DNA from: an uncultured bacterium
Lineage (GTDB): Bacteria > Fidelibacterota > Marinisomatia > Marinisomatales > Marinisomataceae
Length of the DNA: 64,000 bases
Reading direction: 5' to 3'
Assembly: GCA_943841495.1 (NCBI GenBank)
Contig: CALSYL010000004.1
Location: forward strand, 109,592-173,591
Position 1 is the stretch's first letter; each line of letters starts with the position of its first letter. Below the pieces are notes generated by a model. It saw only the letters and a program-made list of their open reading frames with translations. It was not told where the DNA came from and did not search any database. Both the position numbers and the translations under genes were made by a program. This document shows, in pieces, positions 1 through 7,309 of the stretch.

Positions 1-1
1 A

Positions 2-652
2 AGCACAAGAATGGTTGGCGCCTTAATAATGGTGCATGGAGACGACAACGGATTAAAGCTTCCCCCCAAGATAGCACCAACACAAGTTGTTATAATCCCA
101 ATTAATTCAAAAAAAGAAAATGAAACAAAGTTTTCTGAAAATATACAAAGCATTTCAAAAACCTTAAGAGATATGGGTGTTCGAATAAAAGTTGATGATA
201 GCGAAGGCAGCCCAGGCTACAAGTTTAATAAATGGGAATTAAAGGGTGTGCCAATTCGTCTAGAAGTTGGAATGAAAGAGTTTGAAAGCAAGCAAGTAAC
301 TCTATGCAGAAGAGACAATGGAGAAAAAACGCAATTAAATATTGATAGCTTGAAAGATGTACAAGAAATATTAACAAACATTCAAAGCAATATGTTTAAC
401 GATGCAAAGCAGTTTATGGAAAAAAACACTTGTACAGCAGATAGTTTCGAAAATTTTTCTAACATCCTTTCTTCTGAAAACAAATTTATTAAAGCATATT
501 GGGATGGCTCTGACGAGACAGAGTTAAAAATTAAAGAAGAAACCAAAGCTACAATTCGCTGTATTATAGACGATGTTGATGACAATACAAAAAAATGTAT
601 TTATTCCAACAAGCCGGCAAAGCACCTGGTTGTCTTTGCAAAAGCATACTAA
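2..652 (+). CDS. proS: Prolyl-tRNA synthetase, C-terminal part (5' end cut by window)
   Basis: Charges tRNA-Pro with proline in the cytosol. The frame is open to the window edge: codons before the first ATG read S-T-R and continue into MVGALIMVHGDD and LPPKIAPTQVVIIPI, the conserved motif 3/anticodon-binding junction of ProRS. The protein ends in LVVFAKAY; a C-terminal aromatic residue after a zinc-domain-like segment is typical of the archaeal/eukaryal-type ProRS found in many FCB bacteria. Only about 216 of the usual 480-500 residues are in view, so catalytic motifs 1 and 2 are not visible. The next gene starts 4 bp after the stop, so the two are probably cotranscribed. Confidence 0.93.
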   Translation, partial: STRMVGALIMVHGDDNGLKLPPKIAPTQVVIIPINSKKENETKFSENIQSISKTLRDMGVRIKVDDSEGSPGYKFNKWELKGVPIRLEVGMKEFESKQVTLCRRDNGEKTQLNIDSLKDVQEILTNIQSNMFNDAKQFMEKNTCTADSFENFSNILSSENKFIKAYWDGSDETELKIKEETKATIRCIIDDVDDNTKKCIYSNKPAKHLVVFAKAY

Positions 653-656
653 AGAT

Positions 657-1740
657 ATGATTATAAAAAAATTTCTGAATCTGAGGAAGTTTAGCTATTA
701 AAGTCCTGCGCTATTGTGTATTAGTTTGTTTGTTTTATCTGTTGCTATGGCCAGTCCCAATTAATCCAGTTGCTTGGGATTCTCCCGAACCACCATCAAT
801 GACAGGCGTATATGCAAAAAATGATTATTTGAAAAATATAGAGATATTTTGGGAAGATGATGGGCACTATGGCCCGGAAGATATAGCTATTAGTGGCCAA
901 AACATATATGCAGGCTATCACGACGGAGTAATTATGAGCTCTGTTGGCGAATTTTATAATACAGGTGGCCGCCCACTCGGGATGGTTTTTGATGTCGAAA
1001 ATAATCTAATTGTTGCAGATGCAATTCAAGGACTGATATCTATCAATCAACAAGGGATTGCTACCACCCTTTCAACAAAATCTGATTCGGATGGAATCCC
1101 GCTCCGTTTTGCCGACGACCTAGATATTGCAACTGATGGAAAAATTTACTTTTCTGATGCTTCTGATCAATTTGGATACGGAGAAGATAGAATTGAAGTT
1201 ATGGAACATACACCAAATGGGAGATTGTTAGTTTATGATCCCAAAACTAAACTTACGACTACACTGCTTGATAATTTATATTTTGCAAATGGAGTTGCTA
1301 TAAGCCCAGACGATTCCTTTATTTTGTTTAATGAAACGTTTATGTATCGAATAAAAAAATATTGGCTTAAAGGAGAAAAAGCAGGAACATCTGAAATTGT
1401 TATTGAAAACCTTCCCGGATTTCCAGACAATATTTCTTCAAATGGAAAAGGAGTTTATTGGGTAGCACTTTTTACAGTAAGAAACAACTTCATTGATCAA
1501 ACATCAGACAAGCCATTTCTTAGAAAACTAGCCTTGAGATTGCCAGAGTTTTTACAGCCGCAACCAGAACCATATGCGTTTGTTTTAGGAATTGATAAAA
1601 ATGGAAATATTTTACATAACCTTCAATATGATGGAAACGATGCTTATTCACCCATAACAAGTGTTAAACAGTATGGTGATGAGCTCTATTTAGGTAGCCT
1701 TACTCATAAAGGTTGGGGTAAAATAGAATCACCAAAATGA
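657..1740 (+). CDS. SMP-30/strictosidine synthase-like beta-propeller protein, membrane-anchored (apparent 1-base frameshift near 697-701)
   Basis: Resembles the SMP-30/gluconolactonase and strictosidine-synthase-like (APMAP) six-bladed propellers: repeated GMVFDVENNLIVADA, DLDIATDGKIYFSDA and NGVAISPDDSFILFNET segments. These are lactonases or arylesterases where characterised; the substrate here is unknown. A continuous frame starts only at a TTG (730), but an ATG at 657, 4 bp after proS, reads MIIKKFLNLRKFSY and stops at 699. Dropping one T near 697-699 joins it to KVLRYCVLVCLFYLLLWPV, giving a basic N-terminus plus one membrane anchor, as expected for the family. I therefore annotate from 657 with one apparent inserted base. 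The stop overlaps recO (ATGA). The family is fairly secure, the activity is not. Confidence 0.75.
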
Positions 1741-2411
1741 AAATTTCTACCACTGCATTTGTTTTAAAAACAAGCATATTTAAAGAATCTAGTTTGATAG
1801 TACGCCTTTTCACCCTAGAAAAAGGAAAGGCAACATATATTATTAAGGCAGCAATGCGTCAAAAATCACCCAATAAAGCTATTTATCAACAACTTAATGA
1901 AATAAAAATAGATTATTCGCATTACCCAAAAAGACAAATTCACCCGGTTTATAACTCGAAACTATTAAATGATTGGACAAGCATATGTACTGATCTAAAA
2001 AAGACGCTTCTGTGTACAGCAATGCTTGAGATTATTGATAAAACATTTGATGAAAATATTCCAGATAAAAAAACCTATAAAGTGCTTAGTATGGCAATGT
2101 GTTACTTTGAGCAAAATGATAAAAACCTAAACAATGCATTTTATTTTTTTCTTTTACATTTTTTAAGAAACAGTGGGTATGATATTATAAATGCAAAAGA
2201 TCACCCTATAGTAAAAAGGTTTCAACAAAAAAATTCAGCCATACTATCAGACTTGAGCAACATATTTGAGTCTGATTTTATCATTAACAACAAGAACAAT
2301 TTAACTACAAGCTATGATAGGAAGATAATGTCACAATTTATTGGCGAGCTAGTAAGATATCATTTTCCAGACCTTAAATCGTTTTCGGTGGCAAAGGATG
2401 TTTTTAATTAA
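1737..2411 (+). CDS. recO: DNA repair protein RecO
   Basis: Recombination mediator that helps load RecA with RecR and anneals SSB-coated strands. The N-terminus (MKISTTAFVLKTSIFKESSLIVRLFT, split here by function: an OB-fold strand pattern) and the following KGKATYIIKAAMRQKS are typical of RecO. At 224 residues it is slightly shorter than the usual 240-250, and I see no C-terminal four-cysteine zinc site, which many RecO proteins also lack. It overlaps the preceding gene by 4 bp (ATGA), so it is translationally coupled. The gene ends 2 bp from the convergent ftsB-like gene, with no obvious terminator between them. Confidence 0.85.
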   Translation: MKISTTAFVLKTSIFKESSLIVRLFTLEKGKATYIIKAAMRQKSPNKAIYQQLNEIKIDYSHYPKRQIHPVYNSKLLNDWTSICTDLKKTLLCTAMLEIIDKTFDENIPDKKTYKVLSMAMCYFEQNDKNLNNAFYFFLLHFLRNSGYDIINAKDHPIVKRFQQKNSAILSDLSNIFESDFIINNKNNLTTSYDRKIMSQFIGELVRYHFPDLKSFSVAKDVFN

Positions 2412-2413
2412 GC

Positions 2414-2698
2414 CTATTCTTCTGATACCTTAAAAACGCGTTCGCCAGGCTTTACCATTTTAAACTTTTCCCTAGCAATTTTTTCAATGTATTTTTCATC
2501 AAATTTTAATCTTTCTTCTTCTTTTTCAAGCATAGCAATCTGACTTCTTAAGCTATTAATTTCATTTTGTATTTCAAGCTTTTCATTTTTTAAAGACCAC
2601 AAGTTAATAAGTCCCCTATCGCTAAAAAAAATTAGAGAAACGCATCCGGCCACAATAAGGACCATCAACAAATTCGTTAGAGTTAAAAATGATTTCAT
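2414..2698 (-). CDS. ftsB: FtsB/DivIC-like septum formation initiator protein
   Basis: Small single-pass division protein of the FtsQLB complex. The 94 residues hold one N-terminal membrane segment (about residues 7-26), a coiled coil (about 35-70, with NEINSLRSQIAMLEKEEERL) and the conserved end EKIAREKFKMVKPGE followed by a short acidic tail, the DivIC/FtsB pattern. It overlaps the stop of eno by 4 bp; enolase followed by ftsB is a widespread bacterial arrangement. The family assignment rests on architecture, the terminal motif and this neighbourhood. Confidence 0.85.
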   Translation of the reverse strand: MKSFLTLTNLLMVLIVAGCVSLIFFSDRGLINLWSLKNEKLEIQNEINSLRSQIAMLEKEEERLKFDEKYIEKIAREKFKMVKPGERVFKVSEE

Positions 2699-3978
2699 TT
2701 AATAAAATTTAGGGTGTTACAATAAATAGGGTTCTCTAATTCGTCCTCAATTCTTAAAAGACGATTATATTTTGCAGTTCTGTCTGATCTACAAACAGAT
2801 CCAGTTTTTATCTGACCACCGCCCATAGCTACAGAAAGATCGGAGATAAAAGTATCTTCAGTTTCACCAGATCTATGTGAAATAATAAAATTACAATTAT
2901 TTTGTTTTGCCATATTGATTGCTTCTATTGTCTCTGAAACAGTTCCTATTTGATTAAGCTTAATAAGTATAGAATTGATTGCTTTTTCATCTATGGCTCT
3001 TTGAAGTTTTAATGGATTTGTTACAGTTAAATCATCTCCAACAATTTGTATCTTATCGCCAAGCGCATCATTGAGATTTGTCCACCCATCCCAGTCGTTT
3101 TCATCTAAGCCGTCTTCAATTGAAACGATTGGATACTGATTAATTAAATTTTCATAAAACTTTATCATTCCATCAGAAGACAACATGCTGCCATCAACTT
3201 TTAAAGAGTAAATACCATTTTTGTAAAAGCTTGAAGCAGCAACGTCAAGAGACAATGAGATTTCTGACCCTATTTTATATCCACTACTTTCAATGGCACT
3301 CAGAAGCATATCGATAGCATGATCGTTTGACTTTAAGGAAGGAGCAAAACCACCTTCATCCCCAACAGTAGTACTCAGTCCTTGTTTTTTTAACTCTTTT
3401 TTCAACTGATGAAATATTTCTGAGCCCATTTGAATCGCATCTGAGAACGTATTTGCCCCATGAGGGAAAAGCATAATTTCTTGTAAATCAGACCCTTTAT
3501 CTGCATGCATACCGCCATTTAAAACATTAATCATAGGTACTGGCATTAATTGACTGCCTCTATTTAAATGCTTGTACAGCGGTTTTTTAAAAAACGCAGC
3601 GCTGGCAACCGCACTAGCCATAGAAATACCTAAGCTTGCATTGGCTCCATACTTGCTTTTGTTGGAAGTGCCATCACAGTTTAATAAGGTATCATCTATT
3701 AATTTTTGATCGCTAGCATCTTTACCAATCAAGGAAGGGGCAAAATGATTAATAACATTATAAACAGCTTTTTGAACGCCCTTGCCATTAAATCTTTTGT
3801 TGTCATTATCTCTTAGTTCAAGAGCTTCAAATTCACCAGTAGATGCACCAGAAGGCACTGCAGATAAGCCCGTGCATCCAGATGCGGTTACTTCAACCTC
3901 AACAGTTGGGAACCCCCTAGAGTCCAAGATTTCCCTAGCATGTATATTTTCAATAATCGGTCTTTGCGTTTTTTTCAT
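2695..3978 (-). CDS. eno: Enolase (2-phosphoglycerate dehydratase)
   Basis: Converts 2-phosphoglycerate to phosphoenolpyruvate in glycolysis and gluconeogenesis. The 427 residues match full-length enolase: REILDSRGFPTVEVEV at the N-terminus, the substrate loop GASTGEFEALELRD (about 44-57), TVGDEGGFAP with the catalytic Glu region (about 205), SLDVAASSF and VSIEDGLDENDWDG with Mg2+ ligands, the catalytic Lys in ILIKLNQIGTVSETI, and the signature ISHRSGETEDTFISDL. It heads a two-gene unit with ftsB. The start at 3978 has no clear Shine-Dalgarno sequence upstream. Confidence 0.97.
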   Translation of the reverse strand: MKKTQRPIIENIHAREILDSRGFPTVEVEVTASGCTGLSAVPSGASTGEFEALELRDNDNKRFNGKGVQKAVYNVINHFAPSLIGKDASDQKLIDDTLLNCDGTSNKSKYGANASLGISMASAVASAAFFKKPLYKHLNRGSQLMPVPMINVLNGGMHADKGSDLQEIMLFPHGANTFSDAIQMGSEIFHQLKKELKKQGLSTTVGDEGGFAPSLKSNDHAIDMLLSAIESSGYKIGSEISLSLDVAASSFYKNGIYSLKVDGSMLSSDGMIKFYENLINQYPIVSIEDGLDENDWDGWTNLNDALGDKIQIVGDDLTVTNPLKLQRAIDEKAINSILIKLNQIGTVSETIEAINMAKQNNCNFIISHRSGETEDTFISDLSVAMGGGQIKTGSVCRSDRTAKYNRLLRIEDELENPIYCNTLNFIK

Positions 3979-4109
3979 TGAAAAAGTTAATGCATACTTG
4001 ATTGATATAAAATATTTGATTTAAATATTATTTGATTGTTTAGTAAAAAAAGAATCAAAAATGGCAAAAAAAGCACTCCTTTTATTTTTTTTATAATAAT
4101 CAAAAAAGG

Positions 4110-4138
4110 TTGATTCACGTAAAAAAATGGACTATAAT
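4110..4138 (+). promoter_or_regulatory. Sigma70-type promoter for the small membrane-peptide locus
   Basis: TTGATT at 4110-4115 and a perfect TATAAT at 4133-4138 with a 17-bp spacer. The transcript would start near 4145 and carry a leader of about 135 nt before the ATG at 4280. Confidence 0.75.
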
Positions 4139-4176
4139 GATACAGAAGATGAATTATTGGCTACTTTTTAAAAGAT

Positions 4177-4198
4177 TTAATCATATTGACATGATTAA
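4177..4198 (+). repeat. Inverted repeat in the leader (operator or RNA stem)
   Basis: TTAATCAT at 4177-4184 and ATGATTAA at 4191-4198 are perfect 8-bp arms around a 6-nt loop. It lies downstream of the predicted transcription start, so it could be an RNA hairpin or a roadblock operator. Confidence 0.6.
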
Positions 4199-4205
4199 TA
4201 CCGGG

Positions 4206-4247
4206 GGCAAGAAAACTATATGTTTGTAGGTTTTTTGCCTTTTTTTT
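4206..4247 (+). terminator. Terminator-like hairpin in the leader, upstream of the peptide gene
   Basis: GGCAAGAAA (4206-4214) pairs with TTTTTTGCC (4231-4239), with one G-U pair, and eight T follow. It sits about 60 nt downstream of the predicted start site and 33 bp before the next ATG, so it would either end a short RNA or act as a leader attenuator. Confidence 0.7.
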
Positions 4248-4279
4248 AACTAGTTATTAACTAATCAAGGAGGAATAAC

Positions 4280-4486
4280 ATGGCTTCATGGGATTCAATG
4301 TTAAATGGTGCTTTAAATGGGTTAACAGGCGTAGTTAAGGCTGCAATTATATTTTTTGTTTTTGCAGGAATCCTTTTCGACACACCAGTAGATGCACTAG
4401 GTGGTATAATGGGTTTTGTAGATACTTTTCTTAATGGCGGACTAACAGGACTACTAGTATTAGTTGTCTTTTTGTCTTGGCTGTAG
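4280..4486 (+). CDS. Small two-helix membrane protein, paralogue 1 (unknown function)
   Basis: I do not recognise this 68-residue protein. It has an amphipathic start (WDSMLNGALNGLTG), a first hydrophobic helix (about 18-33), the turn GILFDTPVDALGG, and a second helix (about 52-68) ending at the C-terminus. It aligns without gaps over its last 39 residues to the next gene product, with 12 identities including GIL-D, GI, GG--GL and W. A strong ribosome binding site (AAGGAGGAATAAC before the ATG) and a consensus promoter imply high expression. Holin-like or membrane-shaping roles are possible but unsupported. Confidence 0.8.
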   Translation: MASWDSMLNGALNGLTGVVKAAIIFFVFAGILFDTPVDALGGIMGFVDTFLNGGLTGLLVLVVFLSWL

Positions 4487-4512
4487 AATATAGATCAGTA
4501 TTTACTAATAAA

Positions 4513-4539
4513 TAGAGCTCCTCATAAAGAGGAGCTCTA
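4513..4539 (+). other. Perfect intercistronic stem-loop
   Basis: TAGAGCTCCTC (4513-4523) and GAGGAGCTCTA (4529-4539) form an 11-bp perfect stem with the 5-nt loop ATAAA. No U-run follows, so it is not a standard intrinsic terminator. It lies between the stop of the first peptide gene and the ribosome binding site of the second, where it could mark mRNA processing or protect the upstream message. Confidence 0.75.
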
Positions 4540-4562
4540 AAAAGCTCGAAGGAGAAAACACA

Positions 4563-4775
4563 ATGAAAAATGTGATAAAACAAATCAATGATTTTTTAGG
4601 CATGACTACAGGCCTATTAATCAACTTGATTGTTGCTGGTACTATTATTGGTATCCTGTACGATGATATCTTCGGAGTTATTGCAGGTATTGGTAATGCG
4701 GTTAGCGCTATTGGAGACGGTGGCGTTGCTGGATTAGTGGCAGTTATGATTGTTGCAATGTGGATGAAAAAATAA
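4563..4775 (+). CDS. Small two-helix membrane protein, paralogue 2 (unknown function)
   Basis: A 70-residue unrecognised protein. A basic start (MKNVIKQINDFLG) is followed by a first glycine-containing helix (about 17-32), the turn GILYDDIFGVIAG, and a second helix (about 53-67) ending WMKK. It is a diverged copy of the protein encoded at 4280: the same two-helix topology, the same GIL-D turn and the same GG--GL-W pattern. The ribosome binding site GAAGGAGA is well placed. An intrinsic terminator follows 27 bp after the stop, closing a two-gene unit. Confidence 0.8.
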   Translation: MKNVIKQINDFLGMTTGLLINLIVAGTIIGILYDDIFGVIAGIGNAVSAIGDGGVAGLVAVMIVAMWMKK

Positions 4776-4801
4776 TATTTTTTTCCATATCGATTGAAAT
4801 A

Positions 4802-4828
4802 AAAAGGGCTCAATTTTTGAGCCCTTTT
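4802..4828 (+). terminator. Intrinsic terminator after the peptide pair
   Basis: AAAAGGGCTCAA (4802-4813) pairs with TTGAGCCCTTTT (4817-4828) around a 3-nt loop. More T follow after ACA. It ends the two-gene peptide unit. Confidence 0.9.
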
Positions 4829-4843
4829 ACATTTTTTTATAAT
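4817..4843 (+). promoter_or_regulatory. Possible promoter overlapping the terminator, for the amidase gene
   Basis: A perfect TATAAT at 4838-4843 lies 12 bp before the GTG start at 4855. The best -35 is TTGAGC at 4817-4822, inside the terminator's 3' arm, with a short 15-bp spacer. Transcription would begin near 4850, giving an almost leaderless mRNA, which fits the lack of a ribosome binding site. Confidence 0.4.
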
Positions 4844-4854
4844 AATTTCAACAA

Positions 4855-6012
4855 GTGAAATTATTCAAAATAAAACTAAACTTTCTCATCATATATCTAT
4901 TTACCTCAATTGGTGTTGGGGCAACCAGTGACACAATTAAGCTTTTTAAAAACAATCAATTAGTTAGTGAAATTGATACCATAGAAAACAATACATTTTT
5001 TTCAATAAATGATTTTTTAGTATCAACAGATTCAAAACCATTCATAAGCGAAAAAACAGAGAAGATTGTTTTTTATATAAATAACCAAAAAATAAAGTTA
5101 ACCAACGGAATCACTTTTTTATTGATTGATGAAAACATCTATCAGCTTTCATCGAAGGTTGTTAAGCAAAATAATGAATACTTTGTACCCATTGATTCTT
5201 TTTTAAATATTATCAATTCCTCGGTAAAAAGCTTATCCATCATGTTTAACGAGTCAAAAATTTTAATTTCTGTAAAACCCAACGAAAACAACAAGCCAGC
5301 AAAAAATATAGTCGCTGAAAAAAATAAATGGAGATTTTCAACAATTATTATTGATCCGGGACACGGCGGAAAAGATCCAGGAGCTGTGGGATATAGAGGT
5401 ACACTAGAAAAAGACATCGCTTTAGACGTAGCAAAAAGGTTAGAGAAAAAAATAACCAAAAACATGAAAATCAAAACGGTCTTGACAAGAGATGAAGACA
5501 TTTTTTTAAAATTGGGAGAAAGAACAAAAATTGCTAATGAAAATAATGGTAGCCTGTTTATTAGTATTCATGCAAACGCAGCAACCGACAGAAGAGCCAG
5601 CGGCTTTGAAACATTTTTGATTGGACCAAACAAAAATGAGGCTGCTGTAAGAGTTGCAGCAAGAGAAAATGCTGTATTAGAACTTGAGGGTTTTTCAGGA
5701 AAACAATTAACCAACGAAGATTTAATAAAAGCCACTATTGCACAAAGCGCGTTTGCTTCAAAAAGTGAACAGTTCGCAGCTTTAGTCCAAGAAGAGATTG
5801 GTAAAAGAGTTCAAGGAAAAAATAGGGGTGTTAAACAGGCTGGTTTTTATGTTTTAATGGGAGCGTCTATGCCAAATGTTTTGGTGGAGCTTGGCTTTAT
5901 ATCAAACTTAGCTGAAGAGAAAAAATTAAGAAGCTCACAGTATAGGGAAGTATTAGCGACAGCAATTTTTAGAGCAGTTGAAAAATATGAAAAAACCTTA
6001 AACAATGATTAA
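4855..6012 (+). CDS. N-acetylmuramoyl-L-alanine amidase (Amidase_3)
   Basis: Zinc enzyme that cleaves the bond between N-acetylmuramic acid and L-alanine of peptidoglycan, usually during cell separation. The 385 residues comprise a signal peptide (about 1-23), an N-terminal domain (about 25-140) resembling copper-amine-oxidase-N/AMIN-type wall-targeting domains, and an Amidase_3 domain from about 162 on. Zinc ligands fit His170 (DPGHGG), Glu185 (GTLEKDIAL) and His239 (SIHANA); the catalytic Glu lies in NVLVELGFISN near 344. The start is GTG with no Shine-Dalgarno sequence. It overlaps folC by 8 bp. Confidence 0.92.
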   Translation: MKLFKIKLNFLIIYLFTSIGVGATSDTIKLFKNNQLVSEIDTIENNTFFSINDFLVSTDSKPFISEKTEKIVFYINNQKIKLTNGITFLLIDENIYQLSSKVVKQNNEYFVPIDSFLNIINSSVKSLSIMFNESKILISVKPNENNKPAKNIVAEKNKWRFSTIIIDPGHGGKDPGAVGYRGTLEKDIALDVAKRLEKKITKNMKIKTVLTRDEDIFLKLGERTKIANENNGSLFISIHANAATDRRASGFETFLIGPNKNEAAVRVAARENAVLELEGFSGKQLTNEDLIKATIAQSAFASKSEQFAALVQEEIGKRVQGKNRGVKQAGFYVLMGASMPNVLVELGFISNLAEEKKLRSSQYREVLATAIFRAVEKYEKTLNND

Positions 6013-7249
6013 TTCCACTCTTGCCTATTTATATAAACTTCATAATAGAGGTATCAAGCTAGGACTCTCTAATATCAAAAATTTTTTAGCAGAGTGCACA
6101 AACCCAGAAAAAGATTTTAAAACAGTGCATATTGCTGGCACAAACGGAAAAGGTTCAACAGCATCCATCACTGCAAAAATTTTACAAAACAGTGGTTTTA
6201 CTGTTGGTCTTTATACATCCCCACATCTTATTAATTTTAATGAAAGAATTAGGGTGAATGGAATTCCAATAACCGATAATGAAATAATTAGTTTTACCAA
6301 AAAATATCAACAATATATTGATAAAAATTCAATCACTTTTTTTGAGGCAACCACAGCAATGGCGTTCGATTATTTTGCAAAAAATAAAGTAGATTATGCT
6401 ATTATTGAAACCGGGCTTGGCGGTAGGCTTGATTCAACAAATGTTGTGTCTCCAATACAAACAATAATAACAGAAATTGATTTTGACCACACCCGCCTTC
6501 TGGGAAATTCCGTTGAAGAAATTACTGCAGAAAAATGTGGCATAATTAAGCCAAATGTTACCAACACAACAATTAACACCAAAAAAAATATAAAAGAGGT
6601 GATTTCAAAATTTTCAATGGAAAACAATACAGATACGGACTATGTAGACAAAAAAAATATCGTAATTAAGGAACAAAAAAAGGAAAGCTTGCATTTTAAG
6701 TTTAAAGATTTCTCATATCATCTTCCACAAAGCGGTTCTTTTCAAGCACAAAATGCTATTCTAGCAATCGAAACAATTAAAAAAATATTACCAGGATTAA
6801 GTATTGATAAAATACAGCACGGTTTAAATAAGTGGGTTTGGCCTGGAAGAATGCAACTAATGAGTGGCAATATTTTTTATGATGTCGCGCATAATAGTTC
6901 AGGAGTTAAAATATTATGCAAAGATCTTAAAGATATATATCATAAAAAACCAATAGGTCTTGTAGTAATTAAAAATGATAAAATAAGGGAAGAAATTTTA
7001 GATTTATTTAAACACTCTTTTGAGGAGCTAGTGATTTCAACCATTCCATCAAAGGATATCTTGGGGAAAAATGATATCCAAAAAAATAAAGAGCTTAATA
7101 ATTTCAAATTTTTTGAAAACATCCAAGATGCACTTGACTACTTAAACAATAAAGAATATGACGGTCCAAAAGTAGTATTTGGCAGTCATTATATAGCAAA
7201 ATATGTCTATAATTTTTTCGATTTTTCCTTTGACAATGGTAGTATATAG
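6005..7249 (+). CDS. folC: Folylpolyglutamate synthase / dihydrofolate synthase
   Basis: Adds glutamate to dihydropteroate or folates using ATP (Mur ligase superfamily). The P-loop GTNGKGSTAS lies at about 45-54, followed by TSPHLINFNERIRVNG, the family segment ETGLGGRLDSTN and the Mur-type DFDHTRLLGN and KCGIIKP. The C-terminal ligand domain has WPGRMQ and DVAHNSSG. Its 414 residues are full length. It overlaps the amidase gene by 8 bp and is followed by a 60-bp gap before rho. Confidence 0.93.
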   Translation: MINSTLAYLYKLHNRGIKLGLSNIKNFLAECTNPEKDFKTVHIAGTNGKGSTASITAKILQNSGFTVGLYTSPHLINFNERIRVNGIPITDNEIISFTKKYQQYIDKNSITFFEATTAMAFDYFAKNKVDYAIIETGLGGRLDSTNVVSPIQTIITEIDFDHTRLLGNSVEEITAEKCGIIKPNVTNTTINTKKNIKEVISKFSMENNTDTDYVDKKNIVIKEQKKESLHFKFKDFSYHLPQSGSFQAQNAILAIETIKKILPGLSIDKIQHGLNKWVWPGRMQLMSGNIFYDVAHNSSGVKILCKDLKDIYHKKPIGLVVIKNDKIREEILDLFKHSFEELVISTIPSKDILGKNDIQKNKELNNFKFFENIQDALDYLNNKEYDGPKVVFGSHYIAKYVYNFFDFSFDNGSI

Positions 7250-7309
7250 TGTAATTTATAATTCAAGGTGACTTCCCCCCTAAAGAATTTTCACAACAAC
7301 TGAGGAATT

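Larger units (their letters stand above)
3979..4279. other. Divergent intergenic region between eno and the small membrane-peptide locus
   Basis: Three hundred bases without a gene. The eno-proximal half (3979-4108) is very AT-rich and I find no convincing promoter for eno in it. The other half holds a strong sigma70-like promoter (4110-4138), an 8-bp inverted repeat (4177-4198), a terminator-like hairpin with a U-run (4206-4247) and a strong ribosome binding site (AAGGAGG, about 4267-4273) for the peptide gene at 4280. Confidence 0.8.

Noticed and set aside
7230..7262. TTGACA and TATAAT upstream of rho as a promoter
   Set aside because: The spacer is 21 bp, too long for a standard sigma70 promoter; only a poor -10 fits at 16 bp.
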